DNA from: an uncultured Tenacibaculum sp.
Lineage (GTDB): Bacteria; Bacteroidota; Bacteroidia; Flavobacteriales; Flavobacteriaceae
Assembly: GCA_947496185.1 (NCBI GenBank)
Contig: CANMCD010000002.1
Span: 62,001 to 126,000, forward strand
Length of the DNA: 64,000 nucleotides
Reading direction: 5' to 3'
The notes beneath the pieces are model-generated. The model was not told where the DNA came from and did no database searches. It saw nothing but the letters and a program-made list of their open reading frames with translations. The translations under genes and the position numbers were made by a program. This document shows positions 28,795 to 39,134 of this stretch, piece by piece (position 1 is the first letter of the stretch; each line of letters starts with the position of its first letter).

Positions 28795-30108
28795 TTATGA
28801 ATTTAATAGCACATATTTCATGGCTTTTGCTTTTAACAAACACTCTTCATACTCTTTTTCAGGAGTTGACTTTGCTGTTATTGCACCTCCCACAGAAAAA
28901 GACACATACTTCTTATCCGAATTATACAAAATACTCCTTATTACAACATTAAAGTCAAAATCTCCGTCGGGTGTAAAATACCCTACTGCTCCAGAATACA
29001 ATCCTCTCTTGGTCTCTTCTAGTTTTTCAATAATTTTCATTGCTGATATTTTTGGAGCTCCGGTCATACTTCCCATTGGAAAAGTATCCTTAATAACATC
29101 AATAGCATGAACACCTGTAGCTACCTCAGAGGTAATGGTAGAAATCAATTGATGAACCTGCTTAAAAGAATAGACTTTACAAAGTTCTTCCACAGTGACG
29201 GTTCCTTTTTTAGCTGTTTTAGACAAATCATTTCTAACTAAATCGACAATCATAATGTTTTCTGAACGTTCTTTCTCGTCTCTAGAAAGGTCAAAAGCGA
29301 TTTTTTCATCATCTATCTTATTTACCAATCTTTTAGCAGTACCTTTTATAGGTTGCGATATAATTTTGTCCCCAATCTTCTTGATATATCTTTCTGGAGT
29401 TGCTGACAAAAGATACAAATCATCGTGTCTTAAAAAAGTAGCAAAAGGAGGTTCAGAAATTTGATTTAATTGATTATAAATCTCATACGGATTGATCGTT
29501 GTTTGTTCTGCATAAAACTCTTGACAAAAATTAGCTTCGTAAATATCTCCTCTGTGAATATGCTCTAATACTTTTGATACCTTCTGAAAGTATTCGTCCT
29601 TATGAATCCTCAACTTTATCTTAATATCATTTTTTTTAGTCAACAGTTCTTCCGATAATACTACATGTGGATTTGTTTCAAATATAGCTTCAAAATCGTC
29701 TTCCATTTCATCATCAATCATCTGTAAATACTGAAAATCAACAACATCCCCTTTAATAAAAATAATTTTTTGAGGCTGAAAAAAGAAGATATCAGAAAAA
29801 CCTACTCCGTCAAAATTATTTGAAGTTAGGTTCTCTATGTCGTTTTTTACATCGTAAGAAATGTAACCAAAAATATAATCGTTTGTATAAGACTGATACT
29901 CTTTTAATTTTTCAAAAGCGTGTTCGTAGTCTGTTTTTATGGATGTAAACTCCTCAACTGCTAACGCTCCATCAAATGAACTATACTTTTCCTTAAAATT
30001 ATTCGAATCTAACCAAACCGCTGTTTCAAATTGTTTTGACCAGACAAATAGTTTTTGCTTAAATTCTTCTGGACAATCTATTGAAAAATTTCGTACCACT
30101 CTTAACAT
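28795..30108 (-). CDS. pabB: Aminodeoxychorismate synthase component I (PabB-like)
   Basis: About 437 residues from the ATG at 30108 ([11 protein letters not shown]); nine extra upstream codons are open but unlikely. The chorismate-binding domain occupies the C-terminal half with [23 protein letters not shown] and [15 protein letters not shown]. It makes 4-amino-4-deoxychorismate for folate. Anthranilate synthase component I is the alternative; the context offers no trp genes, and no glutaminase partner is adjacent. On the minus strand an exact TATTTTTG box lies only 5 nt before the ATG, which would imply a nearly leaderless mRNA if used. Confidence 0.85.
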   Translation of the reverse strand: MLRVVRNFSIDCPEEFKQKLFVWSKQFETAVWLDSNNFKEKYSSFDGALAVEEFTSIKTDYEHAFEKLKEYQSYTNDYIFGYISYDVKNDIENLTSNNFDGVGFSDIFFFQPQKIIFIKGDVVDFQYLQMIDDEMEDDFEAIFETNPHVVLSEELLTKKNDIKIKLRIHKDEYFQKVSKVLEHIHRGDIYEANFCQEFYAEQTTINPYEIYNQLNQISEPPFATFLRHDDLYLLSATPERYIKKIGDKIISQPIKGTAKRLVNKIDDEKIAFDLSRDEKERSENIMIVDLVRNDLSKTAKKGTVTVEELCKVYSFKQVHQLISTITSEVATGVHAIDVIKDTFPMGSMTGAPKISAMKIIEKLEETKRGLYSGAVGYFTPDGDFDFNVVIRSILYNSDKKYVSFSVGGAITAKSTPEKEYEECLLKAKAMKYVLLNS

Positions 30109-30229
30109 CGTGCAAAAATAAGAAACCCAAAACAAACGCGCACCATCAACAATAAAGCTTCACAAAATTGTTCCCCTAAGTACGCTTAATTCTTTTTTGC
30201 TACTTTTAAGGCTATAAATTCTATCTACC

Positions 30230-31453
30230 ATGAAAAACTGGCTTAAAAATATTGGCCCTGGAACTTTAGTTGCTGCAGCATTTATAGGCCCTGGAACAGT
30301 GACATTATGCACCTTAGCAGGGGTAAATTTTGGGGTATCGTTACTTTGGGCAATGGCACTATCCATTTTAGCCACCATTGTTTTACAAGAAATGGCTGCA
30401 AGATTGGGTATCATCTCTCAGAAAGGATTGTCAGAAGTTATCAAAGAAGAGGTTAAAAATCCTATTATTAATAAGATAATAACCGTTATTATTTTAGCAG
30501 CTATTGTTATAGGAAATGCTTCTTATGAAGCTGGAAATATAAGTGGCGGTATTTTAGGGCTGGAAACCATCTTTGGCAAAACTGCCATTACTTTAGGCGG
30601 AAATACACTTAATTTAGCCAGCTTTTTGGTCGGTATTATCGCCTTTATTCTATTGTATATTGGCAATTACAAAATCCTTGAAAAAATCTTAGTTTCACTC
30701 GTTCTTTTAATGAGTGTTTCTTTCTTAATTACTGCTATCGTAACCCAACCCAATCTGCTAGCAATAGCAAAAGGGTTATTTATTCCTTCTGCTCCTGAAG
30801 AAAGTATTTTCATCATTATTGGGCTTATCGGAACTACGGTCGTTCCGTATAATATTTTCCTTCACGCTTCTTTAGTTAAAGAAAAATGGAAAACACCCGA
30901 TGATATTTCCTTGGCAAAAAAAGACACCATTATTTCAATTCTGTTAGGGGGATTAGTTTCTATGGCTATCATTGTTTCTGCAGCAGCGATAAAAGTTAAT
31001 GACATCAATAATGCTTCGGATTTGGCTAAAAGTCTCGCCCCTTTATATGGTGATTTTGCCAAATATTTTATGGCAATAGGCTTGTTTGCAGCAGGAATCA
31101 CCTCTGCTATTACAGCTCCTCTTGCAGCAGCTTATGTAGCTAAAGGTTGTTGGGGCTGGGAAAACAATTTAAAAGCTACAAAATTTAGAATGGTTTGGAT
31201 GGTTATCCTAATTCTTGGAGTGGTGTTTTCTTCTTTGGGTATTAAACCTATCGAAGTTATCAAATTCGCACAAGTAGCCAACGGATTACTTTTACCATTA
31301 ATTGCAGGTATTTTATTATGGATTATGAATAAAAAAACTGTTTTAGGAAACTATAAAAACTCCAAAACCCAAAATTTATTGGGGCTTTTTATTTTAGTTA
31401 TAAGTATATTTTTAGGACTTAAAAGTATTTTAAAGGTATTTGCTGTTTTTTAA
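30230..31453 (+). CDS. Nramp-related transporter lacking the metal-binding motif
   Basis: A 407-residue membrane protein with about 11 TM helices of the Nramp branch of the APC fold. In TM1 the metal-binding DPGN of true Nramp proteins reads GPGT (residues 20-23), and in TM6 the MPHN motif reads VPYN (205-208), so the Asp, Asn and Met ligands are replaced. It lies 3 bp before pxpA in one operon with pxpABC, which suggests that the substrate is tied to 5-oxoproline metabolism and not a divalent metal. Family membership is seen; substrate is inferred. Confidence 0.85.
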   Translation: MKNWLKNIGPGTLVAAAFIGPGTVTLCTLAGVNFGVSLLWAMALSILATIVLQEMAARLGIISQKGLSEVIKEEVKNPIINKIITVIILAAIVIGNASYEAGNISGGILGLETIFGKTAITLGGNTLNLASFLVGIIAFILLYIGNYKILEKILVSLVLLMSVSFLITAIVTQPNLLAIAKGLFIPSAPEESIFIIIGLIGTTVVPYNIFLHASLVKEKWKTPDDISLAKKDTIISILLGGLVSMAIIVSAAAIKVNDINNASDLAKSLAPLYGDFAKYFMAIGLFAAGITSAITAPLAAAYVAKGCWGWENNLKATKFRMVWMVILILGVVFSSLGIKPIEVIKFAQVANGLLLPLIAGILLWIMNKKTVLGNYKNSKTQNLLGLFILVISIFLGLKSILKVFAVF

Positions 31454-31456
31454 ATT

Positions 31457-32188
31457 ATGAAAATTGATATTAACTGTGATGTAGGTGAAGAGATGGGAAA
31501 TGAAGCAACTTTACTTCCGTATATTTCTTCCTGTAATATTGCTTGTGGTGGTCACGCTGGAACCATTGAGATTATGGATGAAGTAATTTCCTTGGCAATA
31601 AAGAATAAGGTAAAAATTGGCGCGCACCCCTCTTTTCCTGACAGAGAAAATTTTGGAAGAAAAAACATGAATATCGGCCTTGAGACACTCAAAAAAAGCA
31701 TTGAAGATCAAATTAACATACTACAAAAAAGAGCGCTTATTCAAGGACAGAAATTACATCATATTAAACCACACGGCGCCTTATATAATATGGCAGCTAC
31801 CAATGTAGCAATAGCAGAAACAATTGTTCAGGCAGTATTACATACATGCCCTGACTGTTATTTATACGTTCCTTTTAATGCAGTGATAGCTGAAAAAGCA
31901 GTAAAAAATAACATCCGAATTAAATATGAAGCTTTTGCAGACAGAAATTACAACAATGATTTGACCCTTGTTTCAAGAAACAATTCTGACGCTTTGATTA
32001 CAAATAAGGATAAACTACTTAACCACCTCTCTAGTATGATTTTTAACAAAAAAGTAAAAACCCTACAAGGAGATATTATTCATATAGAAGCAGCTACTTA
32101 CTGTGTACATGGAGATACCCCCAATGCAATTGCCTTGGTTAAATTTATTTATGAATCTTTATCAAAAAAAGGGGTAACTTTTGACTAA
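31457..32188 (+). CDS. pxpA: 5-oxoprolinase subunit A (LamB/YcsF family)
   Basis: A 243-residue protein beginning DINCDVGEEMGNEATLLPYI with SCNIACGGHAG and the HIKPHGALYN motif, all typical of LamB/YcsF proteins. With PxpB and PxpC it forms the ATP-dependent prokaryotic 5-oxoprolinase that opens pyroglutamate to glutamate. It starts 3 bp after the transporter and overlaps pxpB by 8 bp. Confidence 0.93.
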   Translation: MKIDINCDVGEEMGNEATLLPYISSCNIACGGHAGTIEIMDEVISLAIKNKVKIGAHPSFPDRENFGRKNMNIGLETLKKSIEDQINILQKRALIQGQKLHHIKPHGALYNMAATNVAIAETIVQAVLHTCPDCYLYVPFNAVIAEKAVKNNIRIKYEAFADRNYNNDLTLVSRNNSDALITNKDKLLNHLSSMIFNKKVKTLQGDIIHIEAATYCVHGDTPNAIALVKFIYESLSKKGVTFD

Positions 32189-32912
32189 AAACATAACATA
32201 CAAAGCTTTTGGCCCCTGTGCTATCCTAATTGAATGGGAACCTAAAATAGATGAAGTTATTTTACAGGATATTATTCAATTTAAGGATAAGATCTCCGCT
32301 GTTGAACAAGATTTATTACAGGACTGTATAGTAGGGTATCATTCCTTGACGATTGTTTACAAAGAGTCTTTACTTAATTTTTCAAAAAAAAAAGCATTTC
32401 TAAAAACACTTTATACCCAAAATAACGATGATACATTCAATATTAAATATCAATGGGAAATTCCCGTTTGTTACGACCTTCAATTCGGTTTTGACCTAGC
32501 AACCGTTGCAAAACATACTGGATATAGCAACCAACAGGTTATAGATATTCATACACAAAATATTTACACCGTTTATTTTATCGGTTTTTTACCTGGCTTT
32601 TTATACTTGGGCGGATTAGACCCAACGTTACACATTCCTAGAAAAGAAACACCAAACCTACATAAACCTAAAGGATCAGTCGCTATTGGGGGAAGTCAAA
32701 CAGGTGTATATCCTCAAGATAGTCCCGGAGGATGGCATGTTATCGGGCAAACACCTATTTCTTTCTTTACTCCTAAAAATACTTCTCCTTGCTTTGCTAA
32801 GACTGGAGATAAAATTCAATTTACTCCCATCAATGAAAAAGAATTTTCAATACTTCAAAACGATATTAAAAATGGAAATCACAAACTCTTTAAAAAATTG
32901 ATACATGATTAA
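32181..32912 (+). CDS. pxpB: 5-oxoprolinase subunit B (KipI family)
   Basis: A 243-residue KipI/allophanate-hydrolase-subunit-1-like protein with FIGFLPGFLYLGGLDP and the GGSQTGVYPQDSPGGWHVIG motif. The start is a TTG at 32181 that overlaps the pxpA stop by 8 bp; no ATG gives a better N-terminus. It pairs with PxpC. In Bacillus the homologue also inhibits the sporulation kinase KinA, which has no relevance here. Confidence 0.92.
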   Translation: MTKNITYKAFGPCAILIEWEPKIDEVILQDIIQFKDKISAVEQDLLQDCIVGYHSLTIVYKESLLNFSKKKAFLKTLYTQNNDDTFNIKYQWEIPVCYDLQFGFDLATVAKHTGYSNQQVIDIHTQNIYTVYFIGFLPGFLYLGGLDPTLHIPRKETPNLHKPKGSVAIGGSQTGVYPQDSPGGWHVIGQTPISFFTPKNTSPCFAKTGDKIQFTPINEKEFSILQNDIKNGNHKLFKKLIHD

Positions 32913-33765
32913 AGTTTTACACCCTGGTTTTTATGCTTCAATTCAAGATATGGGGAGAAAAGGATATGCAAACTACGGGATTCCTTTTTCAGGATGTATG
33001 GACAGTCATGCTGCCAAAACAGCCAATTTACTACTGAACAACAACCCCGAAGATGCGCTAATCGAAATAACTTATGGAGGCACTTCCTTAGCCTTTGAAA
33101 ACAATACCCTAATTAGCATTACGGGTGCTGATTTTTCCGCTAAAATCGGCAATACACTTATCCCCGTTAATACCGTTTTCTCCGTAAAAAAAGGAGATAT
33201 TTTATCATTTGGAAAGAGAAAATATGGGAGTCGAACTTATATAGGTGTTTTTGGCGGGATATTATCGGAAAGCATATACGGTAGCCGAAGTTTTTACCAA
33301 GGCGTTACCCAAATGCAACGCTTAGAAAAAGGAACGGTTCTTTCTTTTTCTAAAAAATCATCAAAAGTTAGCCATAGCTTTTCACATATAAAAGTTAGTA
33401 AATCACTTTTCCAATCTCATAACATAACATGTTACCAAGGGCCAGAATATAGTTGGCTTTCTCAAAAACAACAAAAACAACTGAACAATACGCTCTTTTC
33501 TATTTCAAACCAACATAGTAGGATGGGGTATCGATTAAACCAAGAAATACCCAATCAATTTACTTCGATGTTAACTTCTGCTGTTTTACCCGGTACTGTT
33601 CAATTAACCCCTTCTGGAAAGCTTATCATTTTAATGAGGGACGCTCAGGTTACAGGTGGATATCCTAGGGTTTTGCAATTAACAGAAGAAAGTATTTGTA
33701 AAATAGCTCAAAAAACAACCAATGACACGATTCAGTTTTCAATAAAACAACATTTTCATAATTAG
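32905..33765 (+). CDS. pxpC: 5-oxoprolinase subunit C (biotin-dependent carboxyltransferase-like fold)
   Basis: A 286-residue KipA-type protein: MIKVLHPGFYASIQDMGRKG, then YGIPFSGCMDSHAAKTAN and the later PGTVQLTPSGKLIILMRDAQ are family hallmarks. It completes the PxpABC complex. It overlaps pxpB by 8 bp, making a four-gene coupled operon with the transporter. Confidence 0.92.
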   Translation: MIKVLHPGFYASIQDMGRKGYANYGIPFSGCMDSHAAKTANLLLNNNPEDALIEITYGGTSLAFENNTLISITGADFSAKIGNTLIPVNTVFSVKKGDILSFGKRKYGSRTYIGVFGGILSESIYGSRSFYQGVTQMQRLEKGTVLSFSKKSSKVSHSFSHIKVSKSLFQSHNITCYQGPEYSWLSQKQQKQLNNTLFSISNQHSRMGYRLNQEIPNQFTSMLTSAVLPGTVQLTPSGKLIILMRDAQVTGGYPRVLQLTEESICKIAQKTTNDTIQFSIKQHFHN

Positions 33766-33938
33766 CACAATAAAAAAAGAGAAGTTTTAGAAAGCTGTAG
33801 ATTTTTATTTTTCAAATAAAAACTCATAAATTTAGACTCAAAAAACTATGTGTTTCTCCAAATTATAACTGAAAGTTTATCTCAGTAAACAATAGCATTT
33901 CTGATTAATCATGACAAACTAAAAAAACAACATCAACT

Positions 33939-34409
33939 ATGAAACAAACAATTAAAGAAAGTACAAGATTACCTAAATTTATTTTTATACTCTACAGTCT
34001 CCAAGTGATCATTGTTTGTTTTTATTTATTTTCTAAAGATATAACCGTCAATACTTGGTATATTTTATCAGGTATTCTTCTAATAGGCATCCTATTATTT
34101 CTTATCAACCTAAAAATATCTTTTACTCCAAATGCTTTAACCTACAGCCTCTTCCCTATTATCTTGACTAAAAAAATCATAGCATGGAAAAATATAAGAT
34201 CAATACAAATAAAAAAAACGGGAACTTTATCCGATATGTTGGGCTGGGGTGTCCTTTATTCAAGAAAATACGGATGGGCTTATATTACTAGTGCTAAATA
34301 CGCTATCTTAATTAAGAAAAATAACGGTGAAAAAGTAGTTCTTTCTATTAAAAACAAAGAAAAGATAATGGACTTCTTGAATAAGAACAACATATTCCAA
34401 ATATCATAA
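33939..34409 (+). CDS. Small membrane protein with PH-like domain
   Basis: A 156-residue protein with two TM helices (about residues 13-32 and 40-58) followed by a soluble domain of beta strands and a C-terminal helix. The pattern FTPNALTYSLFPIILTKKII...WKNIRSI resembles bacterial PH-like (bPH/YdbT-type) domains. No named family is recognised with certainty. It stands alone, 173 bp after pxpC, convergent with the TRAP operon. Confidence 0.6.
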   Translation: MKQTIKESTRLPKFIFILYSLQVIIVCFYLFSKDITVNTWYILSGILLIGILLFLINLKISFTPNALTYSLFPIILTKKIIAWKNIRSIQIKKTGTLSDMLGWGVLYSRKYGWAYITSAKYAILIKKNNGEKVVLSIKNKEKIMDFLNKNNIFQIS

Positions 34410-34534
34410 CTCACATATAAAAAACAACGGCTAGCAGATGGAAATTATCACTTCTTAATCATACAACCTCGTAACCCCTCTAGTTACTTAGCGCAAGAAT
34501 AACAAACGACATCATATATATAAACATTTTATAA

Positions 34535-34571
34535 AAAATAAAAATTCCCAAGTGTAACACACTCAGGAATT
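34535..34571 (-). terminator. Terminator of the TRAP operon
   Basis: On the minus strand AATTCC and AGTGT arms pair with ACACT and GGAATT (two internal mismatches), followed by a T-rich tract, 24 bp after the dctP stop. Confidence 0.6.
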
Positions 34572-34594
34572 CAAAAAACTTAATTATAAGATTA

Positions 34595-35704
34595 TTATTC
34601 TTTAATCTTATTATAGTATGCCTGTTCCGTTACTTCAGACCATTTCGAAATCTTATCTTGGAAAGTTCTATAGCTTTCATAGACCTCTTTAGACAAAGGA
34701 TCATCTCCAACTAAATCTTCAATAGCTTCTTTGGTATAACCTCTTAAGATATCTAACGTCTCTTTTGAAAACTCCTTGATTTGTACTCCTTCAGCTTTAA
34801 GCTTATCCAAGTATATTCCATTTTGCTTATCAAACTCAGCTAACACCCACACTTGTGCTTTTTTAGATGCTGCTTCTAAAGCAGCCTGTAAATATTTAGG
34901 TAAGGCATCAAACTTTTCTTTATTTACAAAAAACTCCAATTGAGTTCCGGGTTCATGCCATCCTGGTGTATAATAGTATTTCGCAACTTTTTGAAACCCC
35001 ATTTTATAATCATGATAAGGACCAATCCATTCCGTAGCATCAATTACACCACGCTCTAAACTGGTATATATCTCACCACCTGCTACTAGTACAGCAGCTC
35101 CTCCTGCTTTTTCTAACACCTTTCCTCCAATACCTGGCAAACGCATTTTCAACCCTTTAAAATCTTCAATAGTATTGATTTCTTTATTAAACCACCCCCC
35201 CATCTGTACTCCTGTATTTCCTCCCGAAAAAGGCACTAGATTAAACTTAGCATAGGCTTTTTTCCAAAGCTCATAACCGCCACCAGTTTCTAACCAAGAA
35301 GTCAATTGCTGGCTATTCATTCCGAAAGGAACGGCTGCAAAAAACTGAGCAGCAGGTATTTTTCCTGCCCAATAATACGAAGCACCTGATCCCATTTCAA
35401 TAGTCCCATTCGATACTGCATCAAACGCTTCTAAAGGAGGTACTAATTCACCACCTCCATAGACTTTTATTTTTATTTGTCCATCAGACAATTCTTCAAC
35501 CCATTTGGCATATTTATTTGCCACTTCTCCTATAACAGGGAAATTTGGCGGCCAAGTAGTTGTCATTTTCCAGTTATATACTTTTTTATTCACTGCTGCT
35601 GCAGTTACTTTACCACTATTTTTAGTCTCATTATTACAAGAAACCAAGATTGACATTCCCATCAACAAGAAAGCCAACATTTTAAACATACTTGTAGTTT
35701 TCAT
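34595..35704 (-). CDS. dctP: TRAP transporter substrate-binding lipoprotein (2-oxoacid/TakP-like)
   Basis: A 369-residue DctP-family binding protein with a lipoprotein signal (ILVS-C23), the usual anchoring in Bacteroidota. The segments GVIDATEWIGPYHDYKMGFQ and YYYTPGWHEPGTQLE match the TakP subgroup, which binds 2-oxoacids together with a sodium ion. It delivers substrate to the DctQM permease encoded just upstream. The 2-oxoacid preference is inferred from the subgroup. Confidence 0.88.
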   Translation of the reverse strand: MKTTSMFKMLAFLLMGMSILVSCNNETKNSGKVTAAAVNKKVYNWKMTTTWPPNFPVIGEVANKYAKWVEELSDGQIKIKVYGGGELVPPLEAFDAVSNGTIEMGSGASYYWAGKIPAAQFFAAVPFGMNSQQLTSWLETGGGYELWKKAYAKFNLVPFSGGNTGVQMGGWFNKEINTIEDFKGLKMRLPGIGGKVLEKAGGAAVLVAGGEIYTSLERGVIDATEWIGPYHDYKMGFQKVAKYYYTPGWHEPGTQLEFFVNKEKFDALPKYLQAALEAASKKAQVWVLAEFDKQNGIYLDKLKAEGVQIKEFSKETLDILRGYTKEAIEDLVGDDPLSKEVYESYRTFQDKISKWSEVTEQAYYNKIKE

Positions 35705-35716
35705 TTTTTATTTAAG

Positions 35717-37063
35717 TTATTTATTTAGGAATATGACTTCTGGAAAGAACATCACAAGACCTACTATTATTAATTGAATGATTATAAAAGGCACAATACC
35801 TTTATATATCTGACTCGTTTTGACCTCTGGGGGAGCGACTCCTTTTAAATAAAAGAGTGCAAAACCAAAAGGTGGCGTTAAAAAGGAGGTTTGAAGATTT
35901 AATGCAACCAAAATACCAACCCACAACATATTCATATCAAAGGCATTAAATATTGGAGTTACTACTGGTATGATAATAAAAATGATTTCTATAAAATCTA
36001 TAAAAAAACCAGCTACAAAAATCACAGCCATTACCAAAAGCAAAAACATTAACGGTGATAAATTCGATTCTAAAATAAGGTGTTGTAAATATTCATCTCC
36101 TCCCAAACTCCTAAACACCAATGTAAATGTGGTAGCTCCTAATAATATAAAGAATACCATAGTGGTTAGTTTCATTGTTTCTTTAGATACTTCTCTTAAA
36201 ATAGTTACACTGAATTTTTTTTGTATAATAGTTAAAAGCGTAGCTCCCAAAGCACCAATAGCAGAGGCTTCAGTAGGTGATGCCAACCCCGTAAATATTG
36301 AACCTAACACGACTACAATTAATAAAACAGGTAATATTAACACCTTAATTATTTTACTTTTAAAATTATCTCCTCTAAACGCTTTTATTTCTGCTTGAGG
36401 AATTGCTGGTGCGTCTTCCTTTTTAACAAAAGACGTTACTAAAATATAGGCTATATAACACCCAACCAATACTAACCCCGGCAATAAGGCAGCTGAAAAC
36501 AATGCCCCTACATCAACGGATTCCGATCCTCTTGAAGAGCTGTTAATCGTATCTGCCAATAGCACCAAAACTATGGAAGGAGGGATAATTTGCCCCAAAG
36601 TACCCGAAGATGCTATTACTCCTGTCGCCAACTCCGTTTTATATCCTCTTTTCAACATTGTAGGCAAACTGATAAGCCCCATAGTTACCACCGTAGCACC
36701 TACAATACCTGTCGAAGCCGCCAACAAAGCCCCCACAATAACCACAGAAATTGCCAAGCCTCCTCTTATAGAGCCAAACATCATTGCCATAGTTTCTAAT
36801 AAACTTTCTGCTAAACCTGATTTTTCAAGCATAATCCCCATAAAAATAAATAACGGTACTGCCATTAATACATAATTATTAATAACTCCCATTATACGAG
36901 AGGGAAGAATATTGAAAAATGACATGGAAAAATACTCAGGAGCAAAAACACTAACCCCTATAGCAAAGAGAATTGATGTACCTCCTAAAGTTAATGCTAC
37001 AGGATATCCTTTTAGGATTAAAATAAATATGATTAAAAATAATACGATTGCTAGTACTTCCAT
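35717..37063 (-). CDS. dctM: TRAP transporter large permease
   Basis: A 448-residue protein with about 12-13 TM helices, starting MEVLAIVLFLIIFILILKGYPVAL and carrying the DctM motif GQIIPPSIVLVLLAD and the late FIDFIEIIFIIIPVVTPIF. It is the sodium-coupled channel subunit. Its ATG shares a base with the dctQ stop, and dctP follows 12 bp later. Confidence 0.92.
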   Translation of the reverse strand: MEVLAIVLFLIIFILILKGYPVALTLGGTSILFAIGVSVFAPEYFSMSFFNILPSRIMGVINNYVLMAVPLFIFMGIMLEKSGLAESLLETMAMMFGSIRGGLAISVVIVGALLAASTGIVGATVVTMGLISLPTMLKRGYKTELATGVIASSGTLGQIIPPSIVLVLLADTINSSSRGSESVDVGALFSAALLPGLVLVGCYIAYILVTSFVKKEDAPAIPQAEIKAFRGDNFKSKIIKVLILPVLLIVVVLGSIFTGLASPTEASAIGALGATLLTIIQKKFSVTILREVSKETMKLTTMVFFILLGATTFTLVFRSLGGDEYLQHLILESNLSPLMFLLLVMAVIFVAGFFIDFIEIIFIIIPVVTPIFNAFDMNMLWVGILVALNLQTSFLTPPFGFALFYLKGVAPPEVKTSQIYKGIVPFIIIQLIIVGLVMFFPEVIFLNK

Positions 37064-37569
37064 TATGCTTGGTCTTTATTTAGTAAAATAGTAATTGATT
37101 TTAGTATTTGGGACACCCCCTGAATCAATAAAAGAATAAACCCTAGGGTAATAGCAAACTTCAAAATATACAGAGCAGGTAACCCACCAGGTTGTGGTGA
37201 GCCTTCGCTTATTTTAAAAGAGCTATAGGCATATTTGAAAGATCCATTAATCACAATAAAACACCAAGGAAGCAAATAAAGCACACTCCCAAAAAGATCG
37301 ATTATAGCCTTCTTTTTTTCTGAAAATCTACTGTAAAAAACATCTACACGAACGTGTTTCTCATGCTTCAGAGCATATCCAGAACCTAAAAGAAATAAAA
37401 ATCCGAATAAATAAATTTCTAATTCTATGATCCAAATAAAGGTAAATTCAAACAGATACCTAATAATGACATCAAGACTTATAATTAACACCATAAATAC
37501 AGCAAACCAACTGGTTATCTTCCCTACGTTTTCGGTGAAATTATCCAATACGTTAATTAGTTTTTTCAT
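37063..37569 (-). CDS. dctQ: TRAP transporter small permease
   Basis: A 168-residue protein with four TM helices and the DctQ pattern MVLIISLDVIIRYLF...FIWIIELEIYLFGFLFLLGSG. It partners DctM. It is translationally coupled to dctM by a 1-bp overlap and follows the porin gene after 51 bp. Confidence 0.9.
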   Translation of the reverse strand: MKKLINVLDNFTENVGKITSWFAVFMVLIISLDVIIRYLFEFTFIWIIELEIYLFGFLFLLGSGYALKHEKHVRVDVFYSRFSEKKKAIIDLFGSVLYLLPWCFIVINGSFKYAYSSFKISEGSPQPGGLPALYILKFAITLGFILLLIQGVSQILKSITILLNKDQA

Positions 37570-37620
37570 AAAGAATACAAATGAGCTTAGTTTAATTTGT
37601 CAATATATAAATATACTAGC

Positions 37621-38898
37621 TTACAAAAACATATGCAGTTGTAACCGTAATTGACTTACATCTTGACCTGCATCAAAGTTACTTTTTAAATACTCAAATG
37701 TCAATTTTAAATTATGTCCTACAAAATAATAGTTTGCTCCAAGGTTTGTAGTACTCCCCGACCGTTGGCTACCAACAAACGTATCATCATCCCAGTTTCT
37801 TTTTTGATAGGCAACGTAGGGTTGCAGTTTAGTTTTGGGTATCAAATACCCCAAATGCCCGTAAAAAGCAGTACCTGTTGCCCCACTCAAACTACTACCA
37901 TTTTCGCCATAATCATAGCTTAGGTATGCTCCATAAGCTGTCAAAGCTCCTCCTTGATTCCCTAAAGGAGTGTCATAATTAACATCAAGAGAGTAATTAA
38001 AAACATCATCTGTACTTGTTTTCGAAACAATCGTAGCAGTATCATCTCCTATAAGTACTGGATTTGCATTATTATTCAAAGTAAGCACACCATTGGCATG
38101 ATTAAAAAAGCCGAAGCTGGCAGATAACGTTTTTTTCTTACCTAGATAGGTGCCTACCACATAAGGTAATAGATTACCTTCAGCTCCTAAAAAATTGTAT
38201 TTGATATTACCAGCAATGATTGTCCTACCCTTATCATGATAATCCCATGCTCCATATACAGCATTGTTTTCTGCCAGATTTGTTATATTTTCTCTAGCCC
38301 CTGTTAGACTAGGATCGTTAAACGCTACTCTGTATTCCAACTTATTTATCTTTCCTTTGACATAGAGACCTACATGTCTGGCAAATTGATCCGTTGTATT
38401 TAACCCCGGAACAAATATAACTGGGTTTGGTATGTCATAGGTCATAGAAGTCAAACCCGCCCAACTTGCTAAACGAGCCATCCCATTCCAATAGTGCAAC
38501 CCACCACCCACTGCAAAAGCTTCAGAAAATTTATATTCTATTGCTGCATCATGTAAAAAATATTGTGTTCCGTCACTCCCACTTGACCCTCCTATTGAAC
38601 TGGTATTTACATTATTTACCCCTAAATGAATGTATGTAAACATATTTTTTGTCACCTGACCTAACAGTAATAAACGTGAACGCCTAATATTTGGCTTTAG
38701 AGTAAACCTTGCCTCACTATCCAAATTACTAGAATTCATTTGTACCTGATTCCATAAGATAAATCGTACCCATTGGGAACCGTCTTCGGTTATGTTAAAC
38801 TTTAGCGGTTTAAACTTTAACTCGAGTTTCTTTTTTTCTTGGGAAAAACCTTCTAACAAAAGCAAAACCAAGAATGATAGTATTATCCGTTTTTTCAT
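37621..38898 (-). CDS. Outer-membrane porin-like beta-barrel of the TRAP operon
   Basis: A 425-residue exported protein (signal MKKRIILSFLVLLLLEGFSQ) with alternating amphipathic strands and a C-terminal Phe-Leu (LRLQLHMFL), as in barrel proteins. The W/R-rich start (GSQWVRFILWNQVQMN) and the middle resemble phosphate-selective-porin-like proteins of Bacteroidota. It is the first gene of the porin-dctQ-dctM-dctP operon, so it probably lets the TRAP substrate cross the outer membrane. Confidence 0.8.
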   Translation of the reverse strand: MKKRIILSFLVLLLLEGFSQEKKKLELKFKPLKFNITEDGSQWVRFILWNQVQMNSSNLDSEARFTLKPNIRRSRLLLLGQVTKNMFTYIHLGVNNVNTSSIGGSSGSDGTQYFLHDAAIEYKFSEAFAVGGGLHYWNGMARLASWAGLTSMTYDIPNPVIFVPGLNTTDQFARHVGLYVKGKINKLEYRVAFNDPSLTGARENITNLAENNAVYGAWDYHDKGRTIIAGNIKYNFLGAEGNLLPYVVGTYLGKKKTLSASFGFFNHANGVLTLNNNANPVLIGDDTATIVSKTSTDDVFNYSLDVNYDTPLGNQGGALTAYGAYLSYDYGENGSSLSGATGTAFYGHLGYLIPKTKLQPYVAYQKRNWDDDTFVGSQRSGSTTNLGANYYFVGHNLKLTFEYLKSNFDAGQDVSQLRLQLHMFL

Positions 38899-39134
38899 AA
38901 GTTAATAATTTAAATTCATGACAATATACATATATTTAATTATTTACATATATAAGTTATTAACTATTCGATAAAATGTAGCAAAAATCAATAAAAAAAG
39001 GCATTTATTTAACAATTAGCATGATATGACTCTATTTACAATAAAACTTTATAGAAATAGTATAAAAGTTATAGAGATGAAATTATAATCCGTGCAGCGA
39101 TCACTAGTAAGAAAATAGTTGTTCAAAAAAACTA

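Noticed and set aside
35970-36875. Long antisense open frames opposite dctM
   Set aside because: They lie fully inside a clear DctM permease gene; their composition mirrors the reverse of hydrophobic codons.
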